27,880 nt of DNA, from contig CAJYBN010000005.1 of assembly GCA_913064925.1 (NCBI GenBank), positions 1 through 27,880 on the forward strand, given 5' to 3'. This DNA comes from an uncultured Peptococcaceae bacterium. Its GTDB lineage: Bacteria > Bacillota > Desulfotomaculia > Desulfotomaculales > Desulfallaceae. The position numbers were made by a program, and so were the translations under genes. Positions 1 through 8,194 of this stretch are shown in pieces; within the stretch, counting starts at the first letter, position 1; every line of letters starts with the position of its first letter. Below the pieces are notes generated by a model. It was given only the letters and a program-made list of their open reading frames with translations. It ran no database searches and had not been told where the DNA came from.

Positions 1-2
1 TG

Positions 3-152
3 ATAGAAAGAAAATTATTATCCACTAAGCAATTTATGCCGGCCGTATTTCTCAGGCCTGAATACATACGCATGTTCCCTGTGGTCCTGTCTTCCCGGGC
101 CATAGCGTTTTTAAGGGAATGCGAAGAAAAAAATAAAGGTGAGCAGGTATAG
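3..152 (+). CDS. C-terminal fragment of an unrecognised protein (gene begins before the window)
   Basis: An open frame enters from the left edge and gives 49 residues before TAG at 150-152. The end of the protein contains FMPAVFLRPEYIRMFPVVL and finishes with a charged tail (ECEEKNKGEQV). Mixed hydrophobic and basic content and the lack of stops suggest real coding, but the piece is too short for a family assignment. No convincing terminator hairpin follows; the next gene is on the opposite strand and ends at 211, so the two genes converge. Confidence 0.5.
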   Translation: MERKLLSTKQFMPAVFLRPEYIRMFPVVLSSRAIAFLRECEEKNKGEQV

Positions 153-210
153 TCCCGGCGCCCACCCCCAAATAAATCCGCATTATAATTATATATGTTC
201 TAATGAATTA

Positions 211-405
211 TTACTTGTTTAGGGTCAAATGGAAGTGATTATGCTGTATCCTGAGTGTATGCACGGCCCCGCATTCCGGGCACTTTTTTGATTCGCCGTT
301 TTTAAACCTAATTTCGCCGATGCGTTTTTGGCAACAAGTTATTTCCACGCTCAATATTTTATTGTTTTCATTAAAATTAACCCTGTAATCCATCTCTTTG
401 CCCAT
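211..405 (-). CDS. small Cys-containing protein, 64 aa, possible zinc-binding
   Basis: The ATG at 405 (reverse strand) is preceded by AGAGGTG with about 8 bases of spacing, which supports this start. The 64-residue product carries an adjacent Cys pair (ITCCQKRIG) and a downstream CPECG knuckle, so a single Zn or similar metal site is plausible. No transmembrane segment is seen; the C-terminus is His-rich (QHNHFHL). It lies 65 bp downstream of the minus-strand gene at 471-1298 and could be cotranscribed with it. I do not recognise the family; the metal-binding role is inferred from the Cys pattern only. Confidence 0.6.
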   Translation of the reverse strand: MGKEMDYRVNFNENNKILSVEITCCQKRIGEIRFKNGESKKCPECGAVHTLRIQHNHFHLTLNK

Positions 406-470
406 TTTGCCATCACCTCTTTGCCTTAATTTACCCCGCTATTAATGTCAGGAAAGCGAATATAATATAA

Positions 471-1298
471 TTAGGTATTACCATCCTCCTTTGTCACGGC
501 TATTTTTATCGATTCCAGCGCGTCATATACCGTATCAATCAAGTGCACGCAACCCTCACCTTTCCCCAACAAGACGGCAACTTGCTTCTTATTCATGTCC
601 ATAAGGAACTTGCCGGCTAAATTGTTGAGAAAATCAGCCGCTTCAAAGCACACCTTGTCCGGTGCCCGCAGCAATGCGCCGCGAGCCTCCGTGACAATTA
701 AGTCCCCGTTTATTACGATACTTACGCCTAACTCGTGAAAAGAATCGCTTAATGAACCTATTACCTTATAGCCTTCTGTGCAGTCTTTGTATACGAGCTG
801 GCCCTTGAAACGGTTGAAAAGGTTGTGCCGGCGGCCTTGCCCGGCGTACTCATCCCACTTGCAGCTTATTCTATGCAAGTTGCTGTAGTAACGGCAGGAA
901 TTGAGGTATAGCTTCTCCCAATAGTCGCTGTATTCCCGGGCCGAGGCAAACCCGCGTTCTTCCAGCAGAAAAGTTTCTGCCTGGATTATGCCGCGCACCG
1001 TTTCAGCAAACAGAGAACGCGGTAAATTACCCAGGTCGGCCACCGCTTCCGTTAAAGCCGGCCCGCAGTGGAAATATGCTTCTACGCCTTGTAAACCCGG
1101 TACTTCAATATAATCCATCTCTGGCGAATATTTTTCAAAGACAGCTTGCTTGATGCGAAAAGTGGTGGAATTAACGCGCAGCCGGGCACCTACTTCACAA
1201 TCCGTATCGCGATATACAGTTCTGGCATCCAGCATACCGGAAGTTGCATCCCGGTCGACGGCGGTAAACCAGTTTCGTTGTAAAATATTAGTCATCAT
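471..1298 (-). CDS. DUF2889-like protein, 275 aa
   Basis: A cytoplasmic-looking protein with no signal peptide or membrane helix. The N-terminal part (YRDTDCEVGARLRVNSTTFRI) and the C-terminal motif CVHLIDTVYDALESI resemble DUF2889 proteins, which end in a Cys-x-His-Leu motif; this is from memory of the family pattern and is tentative. Two consecutive ATGs (1298 and 1295) are available. The SD AAAGGAG lies only 4 bases from the first but 7 from the second, so translation may begin at 1295. On the reverse strand a TATAAT lies at 1321-1316, a plausible -10 without a clear -35. The gene is divergent from the zinc-ribbon gene at 1443. Function unknown. Confidence 0.65.
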   Translation of the reverse strand: MMTNILQRNWFTAVDRDATSGMLDARTVYRDTDCEVGARLRVNSTTFRIKQAVFEKYSPEMDYIEVPGLQGVEAYFHCGPALTEAVADLGNLPRSLFAETVRGIIQAETFLLEERGFASAREYSDYWEKLYLNSCRYYSNLHRISCKWDEYAGQGRRHNLFNRFKGQLVYKDCTEGYKVIGSLSDSFHELGVSIVINGDLIVTEARGALLRAPDKVCFEAADFLNNLAGKFLMDMNKKQVAVLLGKGEGCVHLIDTVYDALESIKIAVTKEDGNT

Positions 1299-1442
1299 CT
1301 CACTCCTTTGTCCTAATTATACTTGAAAAAGCTCTTTGTTTGTTTCTAAAAAATATAATGTAGCGTTTTGCTGGAAAATTATATACAAACGTTGTTTCCC
1401 AACCTGGCAAATATTAAAATAATATTGGGGGTGACTTGCCAG

Positions 1443-1850
1443 ATGAGCTTCATTCAAAGAATGGCCGAGGGCGCCAAGCAGCTGAGCGAGCGCGCCAGAG
1501 GTTTTGGTGAATTTGCCAGCGATAGAGCCAAGGATATTACTAAAAAATCTTCAGAATTGCTGGAACTCACCAGAATGAAACACGAATTGCGCAAATTGGA
1601 AAAGGAAATGGAGAATAACCTAGCCGGCATCGGCGCCCTATATTACCAGCAGCAATCAGGGCAAGCAGACGTTGGAGAAGAATTGCAAAGGCTTTTGGAA
1701 TCTACCCGCGAGCTGGATATGGAAATGAAGGAATTAGAAGAACAAATTTCCGCCATGCAGCCCAAGCCGTTAATTTGTTCCGACTGCGGGAAAGAAATAC
1801 CCCAAGGCGGTCGTTTTTGTACCTACTGCGGTAAACAAGTAACCAATTGA
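1443..1850 (+). CDS. coiled-coil protein with C-terminal zinc ribbon, 135 aa
   Basis: The frame is open from 1368, but the ATG at 1443 is preferred because GGGGGTGA lies 8 bases upstream and the earlier residues look like translated AT-rich leader. Residues about 30-105 are a heptad-rich helix (ELRKLEKEMEN, ELDMEMKELEEQI), predicted coiled coil. The C-terminus has two knuckles, CSDCGKEI and CTYCGKQ, forming a typical zinc_ribbon domain. No membrane segment. Such proteins are common in Firmicutes and often of unknown function; an oligomeric scaffold or regulator is possible but not shown. A clear terminator follows directly, so this is a monocistronic unit. Confidence 0.75.
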   Translation: MSFIQRMAEGAKQLSERARGFGEFASDRAKDITKKSSELLELTRMKHELRKLEKEMENNLAGIGALYYQQQSGQADVGEELQRLLESTRELDMEMKELEEQISAMQPKPLICSDCGKEIPQGGRFCTYCGKQVTN

Positions 1851-1855
1851 TCAGA

Positions 1856-1883
1856 CAGCCCACTACCTGTGGGCTGCAATTTT
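1856..1883 (+). terminator. Rho-independent terminator after the zinc-ribbon gene
   Basis: Perfect 8-bp stem CAGCCCAC/GTGGGCTG with loop TACCT, followed by CAATTTT and a pyrimidine-rich run. It starts 5 bases after the stop codon at 1850. Confidence 0.8.
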
Positions 1884-2026
1884 CCCTTTCCGCCGCCCCG
1901 CTTCAGTGCTAACGCTTTCCCGGTTTTCCCCTGCAGCAGCCGCATAGCCGCATATAATTAAGCTGGCACCGGAAGGAGATCGGCCCTCTGACAATAAAAA
2001 TGAAAACTCTCCCTGCAACCTGAGAT

Positions 2027-2056
2027 TTGACACGGGTATGTCTTTTCAAAGATAAT
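2027..2056 (+). promoter_or_regulatory. sigma-A-type promoter for the sirtuin gene
   Basis: A perfect TTGACA at 2027-2032 and GATAAT at 2051-2056 are separated by 18 bp; the sirtuin start codon lies 35 bp further on. It is the only promoter-like element I see between the terminator at 1883 and the gene; the rest of 1884-2026 holds nothing I can name. Confidence 0.6.
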
Positions 2057-2090
2057 GTAAATAACTTAATATGCATGAGGAGGTGTACCT

Positions 2091-2870
2091 ATGACATATA
2101 AGGAAAAAATTAAACAAATAGCAGGCTTAATAAAACAGTCCAAAAAAACTTTAGCCCTTACGGGAGCGGGTATCAGCACGGAAAGCGGTATTCCCGACTA
2201 CCGCAGCCCGGGAACTGGCTTGTGGGAAAAATTAAATCCTATGAAAACAGCCAGCCTGTCGGCCTTGCGCAAAGACCCAGCCCAATTTTATTCCGTTAAC
2301 CTCGAACGCTGGGCAATTTATTCCAACGCCAAACCCAATTACGCGCACTACGCCCTGGCCCATCTGGAAAAAGCAGGATTGCTCGTCGGCGTTATAACGC
2401 AAAATGTAGACAGCCTGCACAAGCGCGCCGGTTCCGAAAGGGTATGGGAAGTGCACGGCCACTTGCGCACCTTTCACTGCATGAGCTGTCACCAAAAGTA
2501 CCCTTTCCAAGATGTAGTGCAACGCTTCCGCAGCGGAGAAAACCCGCCCCGCTGCCTGAAGTGTTCCGGCGTGTTGCGGCCTGACGTGGTTTTGTTCGAA
2601 GACAGGATGAACGAAGATTTCTTCCAGGCCACGCAAGTTATTTCCGGCTGCCAGTTGCTTTTGGTGGTGGGCAGCAGTCTGACCGTCTACCCGGTGGCCA
2701 GCTTGCCGGGTGCCGCCAAACAGGTGGTTATCATTAACCGTACCCCCACGCCGTGGGATGAAACGGCGGCTGTGGTGGTAAACGAGACCGCCGGCAAGGT
2801 GTTCCGCGACATTATGTTTGAGCTGGGCGAGCAGCTGCCGGAAATAGTAGAAAAAGCGGAAAACAACTAG
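2091..2870 (+). CDS. cobB: NAD-dependent protein deacylase, sirtuin (CobB/SrtN type)
   Basis: Removes acyl groups from lysines using NAD+, releasing nicotinamide and O-acetyl-ADP-ribose. All sirtuin hallmarks are visible: GAGIS (25-29), PDYRSPGTGLW, the QNVD motif (104-107), catalytic His122 in VHGHL, and the structural zinc ligands Cys130, Cys133, Cys155 and Cys158. The 259-aa length is normal for bacterial class II/III sirtuins. The ATG at 2091 has a strong GAGGAGGTG. The gene stands alone behind its own promoter and ends 3 bp from the convergent gene on the minus strand. A classical bacterial sirtuin target is the C-terminal lysine of acetyl-CoA synthetase, and an acs gene lies about 14 kb downstream; the functional pairing here is inference. 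Confidence 0.93.
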   Translation: MTYKEKIKQIAGLIKQSKKTLALTGAGISTESGIPDYRSPGTGLWEKLNPMKTASLSALRKDPAQFYSVNLERWAIYSNAKPNYAHYALAHLEKAGLLVGVITQNVDSLHKRAGSERVWEVHGHLRTFHCMSCHQKYPFQDVVQRFRSGENPPRCLKCSGVLRPDVVLFEDRMNEDFFQATQVISGCQLLLVVGSSLTVYPVASLPGAAKQVVIINRTPTPWDETAAVVVNETAGKVFRDIMFELGEQLPEIVEKAENN

Positions 2871-2873
2871 ACG

Positions 2874-3593
2874 CTAGTCAAGCCAGAGCACGGCAAGCAG
2901 AGGCAGGTGGTCAGAAGCTGGGCTGTAAATCGTTTTACTCTGCACCAGTTTCCAGTGTGCAGAAAAGAAAATGTAATCTATCACGTGTTCTGGAGAGGTA
3001 GACGTGTAAGTGGGCATTTTCCCCGTTGGGTCCGCCGAAGCAAGCGTGGCGCGGACAACTTTTATCTCGGGAGAGTCGGGCGGAGCATTAAAATCCCCGG
3101 TCAGAACAACGGGTTGGGTTTCGCTGGCTATCATGCGCGTAATAGCCTTCGCTTGTTGCAGCCGCTCCGCCCGATGCAAGCCCAGGTGTGTAGTGTAAAA
3201 AACTATACGGCGGCTGCCCGCACTGATTTCCGCTCGCAGCAGCCCCCGTTTTTCACCCGCGGAAGGAAGCCGGTAATTGCTCGTCTTTAATAATGGTAAG
3301 CGGGATAGCACAGCGTTGCCCAACATGGCCATAAAGCACCGCCGCACATTGGGACCGTACTCGTAATGCATGCCCAGCATCTTGCCCAGTTTTTTTGCCT
3401 GGAACATAAATCGGCTGCGGGAGTGTAGCGCTTCTACCTCTTGTAGGCCCGCTACACAAGCTCCCGAGGCACCCATGGCGGCTGCCGTCCCGGCCAGCGA
3501 AACCCGACCTTCAGTTCCACGGCCCCCCCTGATGTTATAGGTTAAAAAGCTGATTTGCAATGATTGATCATCCTCACTTATAATTATAGGCAT
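2874..3593 (-). CDS. endonuclease/exonuclease/phosphatase (EEP) family protein
   Basis: Metal-dependent phosphodiesterase fold. Motifs in order: TYNIRGGRG (Asn of the active site), LQEVE (metal-binding Glu), TTHLGLH, LTGDFNAPP (catalytic Asp/Asn), and the terminal SDHLPLLAVL (catalytic Asp-His). The substrate (DNA, phospholipid or small phosphoester) cannot be told. The frame extends upstream to 3818, but that would overlap tsaD and the extra residues look non-coding. The ATG at 3593 lacks an SD; a TTG at 3560 preceded by GTGAGGA (10-base spacing) would start the protein at MQISFLTYN, which suits the family better and is a serious alternative. No signal peptide, so probably cytoplasmic. Confidence 0.85.
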   Translation of the reverse strand: MPIIISEDDQSLQISFLTYNIRGGRGTEGRVSLAGTAAAMGASGACVAGLQEVEALHSRSRFMFQAKKLGKMLGMHYEYGPNVRRCFMAMLGNAVLSRLPLLKTSNYRLPSAGEKRGLLRAEISAGSRRIVFYTTHLGLHRAERLQQAKAITRMIASETQPVVLTGDFNAPPDSPEIKVVRATLASADPTGKMPTYTSTSPEHVIDYIFFSAHWKLVQSKTIYSPASDHLPLLAVLWLD

Positions 3594-3645
3594 AATATAA
3601 GTGTATGTGATATTATACCGCATCGTTAACGGAGTAACCAAAGCC

Positions 3646-4668
3646 ATGAGTGTTCTCATCCTAGGCATCGAAACTTCATGTGACGAAACATCTGCCGCTG
3701 TAGTTGCGGAAGGGACGGAAATTAAGTCCAACATTATCTCCTCGCAGGTGGAAGTACACCGCAAGTTCGGTGGAGTGGTACCCGAAGTAGCCTCCCGCAA
3801 GCACTTGGAATTGATCAACGCCGTTATCCGCGAGGCTTTGGATCAAGCCGGCTTGAGTTTCAAGGACATTGACGCGGTGGCGGTAACCTACGGTCCTGGC
3901 CTGGTGGGCGCTTTACTGGTTGGAGTCGCTTCCGCCAAAGCCATTGCTTTCGGCCTGGACATTCCCTTAATAGGAGTAAATCATATCGAGGGACATGTTT
4001 TTGCCAATTTTTTGGTGGAAGCCAATCCCGTTTTGCCAGCAACTTGTCTGGTGGTATCCGGCGGTCATACAGAACTGGTACTGGTACACGGTCCCGGCCA
4101 TTACGAACTACTCGGCGCAACCCGCGACGACGCAGCTGGCGAAGCATTCGACAAGGTGGCCCGCGCCATGGGCTTGGGCTATCCCGGCGGTCCTCTGATA
4201 GACCAATTGGCAACCGGCGGAAACGACAATGCAGTTCCCTTGCCGCGCGCCTACCTAGAAGAAGGTAGCCTGGATTTCAGTTTCAGCGGCCTTAAGACGG
4301 CGGTCATAAATTACCTGCACCGGGTTACCGGGCAAGGCGGGCAGGTAAACCAAGCCGACCTGGCGGCCAGTTTCCGCCGGGCCGTTGTGGATATACTGGT
4401 TGACAAAACAATATCCGCGGCACGGCGTTATGCAACGGGCACTGTAATGCTGGCGGGCGGTGTGGCGGCTAACAAACTGCTGCGCAATGAGCTGTCCCGC
4501 CGGGCGGGGGCGGAAGGCCTGAGAGTGGTTATTCCACCGCCGGTACTATGTACCGATAACGCGGCCATGATTGCGTGTGCCGCGTATCACAAATACTTGC
4601 GCGGCGATTTTGCCCCCATGACATTAAACGCGGTGCCCAGCCTGCAATTGGGTGTGGAACAGTATTAA
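3646..4668 (+). CDS. tsaD: tRNA N6-adenosine threonylcarbamoyltransferase TsaD
   Basis: Catalytic subunit for the t6A37 modification of ANN-decoding tRNAs: it transfers the threonylcarbamoyl group from TC-AMP made by TsaC, working with TsaB and TsaE. Seen here: N-terminal LGIETSCDET, metal-binding His113 and His117 in NHIEGH, SGGHTELV, and the DDAAGEAFDKVARAMGLGYPGGP region (two overlapping conserved stretches), followed by FSFSGLKTA and MLAGGVAANK. Starting at ATG 3646 gives 340 aa, the usual TsaD length and beginning; the earlier GTG at 3601 would add 15 unusual residues. A GGAG lies 11 bases upstream, a rather long spacing. tsaB and tsaE are not in the window. Divergent from the EEP gene. 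Confidence 0.96.
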   Translation: MSVLILGIETSCDETSAAVVAEGTEIKSNIISSQVEVHRKFGGVVPEVASRKHLELINAVIREALDQAGLSFKDIDAVAVTYGPGLVGALLVGVASAKAIAFGLDIPLIGVNHIEGHVFANFLVEANPVLPATCLVVSGGHTELVLVHGPGHYELLGATRDDAAGEAFDKVARAMGLGYPGGPLIDQLATGGNDNAVPLPRAYLEEGSLDFSFSGLKTAVINYLHRVTGQGGQVNQADLAASFRRAVVDILVDKTISAARRYATGTVMLAGGVAANKLLRNELSRRAGAEGLRVVIPPPVLCTDNAAMIACAAYHKYLRGDFAPMTLNAVPSLQLGVEQY

Positions 4669-4712
4669 AATCCACAATTATTTCAGTATGGCATTACCAG
4701 TTGAAGGGTTTT

Positions 4713-4746
4713 AGGCGGTTTTATTGATTCAACCGTCTTAATTTTG
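4713..4746 (+). terminator. probable terminator after tsaD
   Basis: Stem AGGCGGTT/AACCGTCT (one G-T wobble) with a 10-base loop, followed by TAATTTTG. The stem is reasonable, but the U-tract is short and interrupted. Confidence 0.4.
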
Positions 4747-4786
4747 CTAATTACAGTCATATTATATGTCGTTCAAGAAACAATGC

Positions 4787-4816
4787 TGTGGATAATGTTG
4801 ATAACTCTGTTAATAA
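4787..4816 (+). promoter_or_regulatory. three tandem DnaA-box-like 9-mers
   Basis: TGTGGATAA (4787-4795), TGTTGATAA (4796-4804) and TGTTAATAA (4808-4816) lie in the same orientation. The first is the exact complement of the DnaA box TTATCCACA; the others differ at one or two inner positions. They sit in the leader of the radical SAM gene. DnaA binding is inferred from sequence only. Confidence 0.4.
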
Positions 4817-4857
4817 CTTGCCAGTCAAGACATCAATATGTGGGTGACAATTTGCCC

Positions 4858-6207
4858 TTGCGAACAGAGAAATTCGTGGAAACAGTAATTAACTGGGCTG
4901 CCGGGCACGCTAATATTCTGCCGTTAACTTCCCAGTGCAATGTCAGCTGTGTATTCTGTAGTAACAAGCAAAACCCGCCCGGCGTAGAAGTGTTTAACAT
5001 TGCGCCGCGCACTTTGGATCAGGTCCGGCAAACCCTAGAATTTATCGACCCGCGGCAACGCATAATCATCGGTGAGTCGGCCACCAGAATTAACGAGGGA
5101 GAGCCTTTTACCCACCCGCAAATTGAACGTGTCCTCACGCTGATTCGTACAAAATTGCCGAAAACAAAGCTGCAGATCACTACCAACGGGTCGCTGCTGG
5201 ACCGGCGGAGAATCGACTTGCTGCGCTCGCTAGCACCGCTTACAGTTTACCTTTCCTTAAACAGCGCTGATGCCAAAGTCCGTAGGCGGTTAATGCGCGA
5301 CCCCCTGGCCAAGCGTGCTGTAGCAGCTGCCGCCTGGTTGGGGCGCTGCGGGTTGGAATGGCACGGAAGCGTGGTAGCCATGTCCCATCTTATGGGGTGG
5401 GACGACCTACGGGCTACGATACTTTACCTGGCTCAATGCGGCGCACGTACTGTGCGCGTTTTTGTGCCCGGCTTCACCCGCCTGTCATCGCCTTCACTGC
5501 GTTATCCCAAAGAGTTCACCGTGCAACTGCGGCAGTTTGTAAAAGAATTAAATACGATATCCTCGGCCCCGGTTACTATGGAACCGCCGCTATTAAATGA
5601 TTTAGTCCCGGAAGTGGCTGGCGTGCTGCCATTTTCGCCGGCCCACAAGGCCGGCGTGCGGCCTGGCGACGTCATTGTCTCAGTTAACGGGCACATTCCT
5701 TTTTCCCGTGTCGACGCCTTTCACCGGGTGGAAAACGCCGCAAACCCTTCTTTGACGTTGCGCCGCCCGGGAGGTGCTTGCGCTACTGTGCGTCTTAACA
5801 AGCCGGCGGGGGCCTATTCCGGCCTGGTCATGGAGTATGACCTAGACCCTGCAACTGTGCAAGACATCCTGAACGTGGCCGCGAAATTCGGTGCCGAGGA
5901 GACGTTAATACTTACCTCGCAGCTGGCCGCCGGCTTGATGGCAAAAGCTTTGGCCCGGCAGGGCGGGGGCCTTTCCCTAAGGGTCCTGCCCGTACCCAGC
6001 CGTTTATTCGGCGGCTCCATCAGCACGGCGGGGCTTTTAGTCAACAGCGATTTCCTAGCCGCGCTGCAGCAGTACCTGTCCCGTGAACGCCACCCCGACC
6101 TGGTGTTATTGCCCAAAGCAGCGTTCGATTACCGCGGGCGGGACCTGACAGGCCAACCGTATACCGTGCTGGAGCGCCATGTGGACACTACCGTCGTGGC
6201 CCTCTAA
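4858..6207 (+). CDS. radical SAM protein with internal PDZ and DUF512-like C-terminus
   Basis: With a TTG start at 4858 the product has 449 aa. A radical SAM CxxxCxxC is present as Cys27, Cys31, Cys34 (SQCNVSCVFCSNK), followed by GESATRINEGEPFTHP and QITTNGSLL, so the enzyme should bind a [4Fe-4S] cluster and cleave SAM. At about residues 255-300 there is a PDZ-like stretch (SPAHKAGVRPGDVIVSVNG). The C-terminus (SRLFGGSISTAGLLVNSDFL, then DLVLLPKAAF) recalls DUF512. In DUF512 proteins as I know them the PDZ is at the N-terminus, so this order is unusual. The frame is open back to 4744 with a very hydrophobic N-terminus, but that stretch overlaps the DnaA-like repeats and lacks an SD. GGGTGA lies 4 and 10 bases before TTG 4852 and TTG 4858. 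Substrate unknown. Confidence 0.8.
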   Translation: MRTEKFVETVINWAAGHANILPLTSQCNVSCVFCSNKQNPPGVEVFNIAPRTLDQVRQTLEFIDPRQRIIIGESATRINEGEPFTHPQIERVLTLIRTKLPKTKLQITTNGSLLDRRRIDLLRSLAPLTVYLSLNSADAKVRRRLMRDPLAKRAVAAAAWLGRCGLEWHGSVVAMSHLMGWDDLRATILYLAQCGARTVRVFVPGFTRLSSPSLRYPKEFTVQLRQFVKELNTISSAPVTMEPPLLNDLVPEVAGVLPFSPAHKAGVRPGDVIVSVNGHIPFSRVDAFHRVENAANPSLTLRRPGGACATVRLNKPAGAYSGLVMEYDLDPATVQDILNVAAKFGAEETLILTSQLAAGLMAKALARQGGGLSLRVLPVPSRLFGGSISTAGLLVNSDFLAALQQYLSRERHPDLVLLPKAAFDYRGRDLTGQPYTVLERHVDTTVVAL

Positions 6208-6283
6208 CCCCCAGGAAAAAGCTTTTTTTTAATCTCCAGTTATGCTATTCTTTTTTTAAACAGCTAGCGAAAGGGGAAAAAAG

Positions 6284-7582
6284 GTGTACTGGCAAAAAGA
6301 ATACGAAACCATGCCTCGAGAAAAATTGAAAGAACTTCAATTGGCACGATTGCAGCAAACAGTGCGACGCGTTTATGAAAATGTTCCCTTTTACCGCCAG
6401 AAACTTCGTGCAGCGGGGATTGAACCCGGGGATATTAAATCGTTGAGTGACTTAAATAAACTGCCCTTTACCACCAAACAAGACCTGCGGGATAATTACC
6501 CCTTCGGCCTGTTTGCCGTGCCATTGGACCAAGTGGTCAGGCTACACGCGTCGTCTGGCACTACGGGCAAGCCTACAGTTGTCGGTTACACCAAAAACGA
6601 CATTACCACCTGGTCGGACTTGATGGCCCGAGCCCTGGCCATGGCCGGGGGCACCAAAAAGGACGTAGTGCAAAACGCTTACGGTTACGGGTTGTTCACC
6701 GGGGGACTGGGTATACATTACGGAGCCGAACGCATGGGGGCAACGGTAGTACCGGTATCGGGGGGTAATACTCCGCGCCAGTTGATGTTGATGCAGGATT
6801 TCGGCACTACCATCCTTACCTGTACACCTTCTTATGCCTTGTATTTAAGTGAAGAAATGGTAAGCGCGGGTATCGACCCCCGCAAGTTAAAGCTACGCGT
6901 GGGTATTTTTGGAGCCGAGCCATGGAGCGAGCGCATGCGGGAACAACTGGAGGCCAAGCTTAACCTGACCGCCCTGGACATCTACGGGTTAAGCGAGGTA
7001 ATTGGCCCCGGTGTGGCCATGGAATGCCTGGAGAAAAAAGGCATGCACATTTTCGAGGACCACTTTATCGCGGAAATTATCGACCCCGATACGGAAGAGC
7101 CGCTACCGTACGGGAAACAAGGTGAGCTTGTGATTACCTCACTAACCAAGGAGGCACTCCCCATTATCCGCTATCGTACCAGGGACATCACCGTGTTGAA
7201 TTGCAGCCCGTGTGATTGCGGCCGAACCTTTGTGCGCATGCAGCGGGTAACCGGACGCACCGACGATATGCTGATAATCCGCGGCGTCAACGTGTTCCCC
7301 TCCCAGATCGAGAGCGTCCTGCTGGAATTCGGCGACACCGAGCCGCACTACTTGCTGGTAGTTGACCGCAAGGGCGCTCTGGACGACCTGGAAATCTGGG
7401 TGGAACTAAGCGACAAGTTTTTCTCCGACAAGGTGCGGGCGCTGGAGGAGCTGGAAGAAAAACTGCGGGCCCGCATCCTTAGCGTGCTAGGTATTTCCGC
7501 CCGTATCAAGCTTGTTGAGCCGCGCACCATTCCGCGCAGCGAAGGCAAGGCCAAAAGGGTCGTGGATAAGCGAGAAATTTGA
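6284..7582 (+). CDS. paaK: phenylacetate-CoA ligase (PaaK family)
   Basis: Activates phenylacetate or another aryl/carboxylic acid to its CoA thioester with ATP, giving AMP and PPi. Motifs: AMP-binding loop SSGTTGKPTVVGYT, IFGAEPWSE, YGLSEVIGPGVAMEC, and the C-terminal TGRTDDMLIIRGVNVFPSQIE (adenylate-forming hinge and C-domain); 432 aa is typical. GTG start at 6284 with AAGGGG 7 bases upstream. The 76-bp gap upstream holds only an AAAAAGCTTTTT palindrome and T-rich sequence. The gene is followed after 51 bp by a tandem-ACT protein, a pairing commonly seen in Clostridia and archaea, often in aromatic amino acid or 2-oxoacid degradation contexts. The natural substrate may be phenylacetate or indoleacetate; not decidable from sequence. 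Confidence 0.92.
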   Translation: MYWQKEYETMPREKLKELQLARLQQTVRRVYENVPFYRQKLRAAGIEPGDIKSLSDLNKLPFTTKQDLRDNYPFGLFAVPLDQVVRLHASSGTTGKPTVVGYTKNDITTWSDLMARALAMAGGTKKDVVQNAYGYGLFTGGLGIHYGAERMGATVVPVSGGNTPRQLMLMQDFGTTILTCTPSYALYLSEEMVSAGIDPRKLKLRVGIFGAEPWSERMREQLEAKLNLTALDIYGLSEVIGPGVAMECLEKKGMHIFEDHFIAEIIDPDTEEPLPYGKQGELVITSLTKEALPIIRYRTRDITVLNCSPCDCGRTFVRMQRVTGRTDDMLIIRGVNVFPSQIESVLLEFGDTEPHYLLVVDRKGALDDLEIWVELSDKFFSDKVRALEELEEKLRARILSVLGISARIKLVEPRTIPRSEGKAKRVVDKREI

Positions 7583-7633
7583 AGCCTATATCCCGGTATT
7601 TATTGTACATCGCCTGAAAAGGAGGCAGGTAAA

Positions 7634-8065
7634 ATGAAAGTCAAACAAATATCAGTTTTTTTGGAGAATAAGTCGGGTCGCCTGGCACAGGTAACCAAGG
7701 TTCTCGGCCAAAACGGCATCAACATTAGAGCCCTTTCCATTGCCGATACTACCGACTTCGGCATCCTGAGGCTAATTGTCAATAATCCGGACGCTGCTTA
7801 CCGGGTGCTCAAAGAAGCCGGGTTTACAGTCAGCACCACCGAGGTAATCGCGGTGGAAGTCAAAGATGAACCCGGCGGCCTGTCCAAAGTGCTGGAAATA
7901 TTACGAGAAGTCAATATCAACATTGAGTATCTTTACGCGTTCTTACAAAAGGCAACCAACGCGGCGCTCGTGGTCTTCCGTGTTGAACAGTTGGATGAAG
8001 CCATCGAAGTACTGCAAAAAAACAACGTCAGCATATTGCAGGGCGATCGTGTATATGCGCTGTAG
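7634..8065 (+). CDS. tandem ACT-domain protein
   Basis: 143 aa made of two ACT domains: the first (KQISVFLENKSGRLAQVTKV, NIRALSIADT) covers about residues 3-68, the second (EPGGLSKVLEILREVNINIE) about 72-140. Stand-alone double-ACT proteins bind amino acids and usually act as allosteric or regulatory partners; no catalytic domain is present. ATG with AAGGAGG upstream. It is the second gene of a two-gene unit with the phenylacetate-CoA ligase and ends at a strong terminator, so a regulatory or sensing role for aromatic or branched-chain amino acid metabolism is the natural inference. Confidence 0.9.
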   Translation: MKVKQISVFLENKSGRLAQVTKVLGQNGINIRALSIADTTDFGILRLIVNNPDAAYRVLKEAGFTVSTTEVIAVEVKDEPGGLSKVLEILREVNINIEYLYAFLQKATNAALVVFRVEQLDEAIEVLQKNNVSILQGDRVYAL

Positions 8066-8082
8066 TTATGAATTATTGTTCT

Positions 8083-8116
8083 AAATCCTTCCCTGCCGGG
8101 AAGGATTTTATTTTTT
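8083..8116 (+). terminator. strong Rho-independent terminator
   Basis: 11-bp perfect stem AAATCCTTCCC/GGGAAGGATTT with a TGCC loop, followed by TATTTTTT. It closes the paaK-ACT unit. Confidence 0.9.
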
Positions 8117-8194
8117 ACCAGCGAAATATTGTATGCAGCTAACCTGTTCGGCTAGTGAAAAAATTTTAATAAAGCGTTTTTTGGAGGAATTCCG

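Noticed and set aside
4744..4857. Hydrophobic N-terminal extension (signal anchor) of the radical SAM protein
   Set aside because: Would translate the DnaA-like repeats and AT-rich leader; no SD before any of its start codons.
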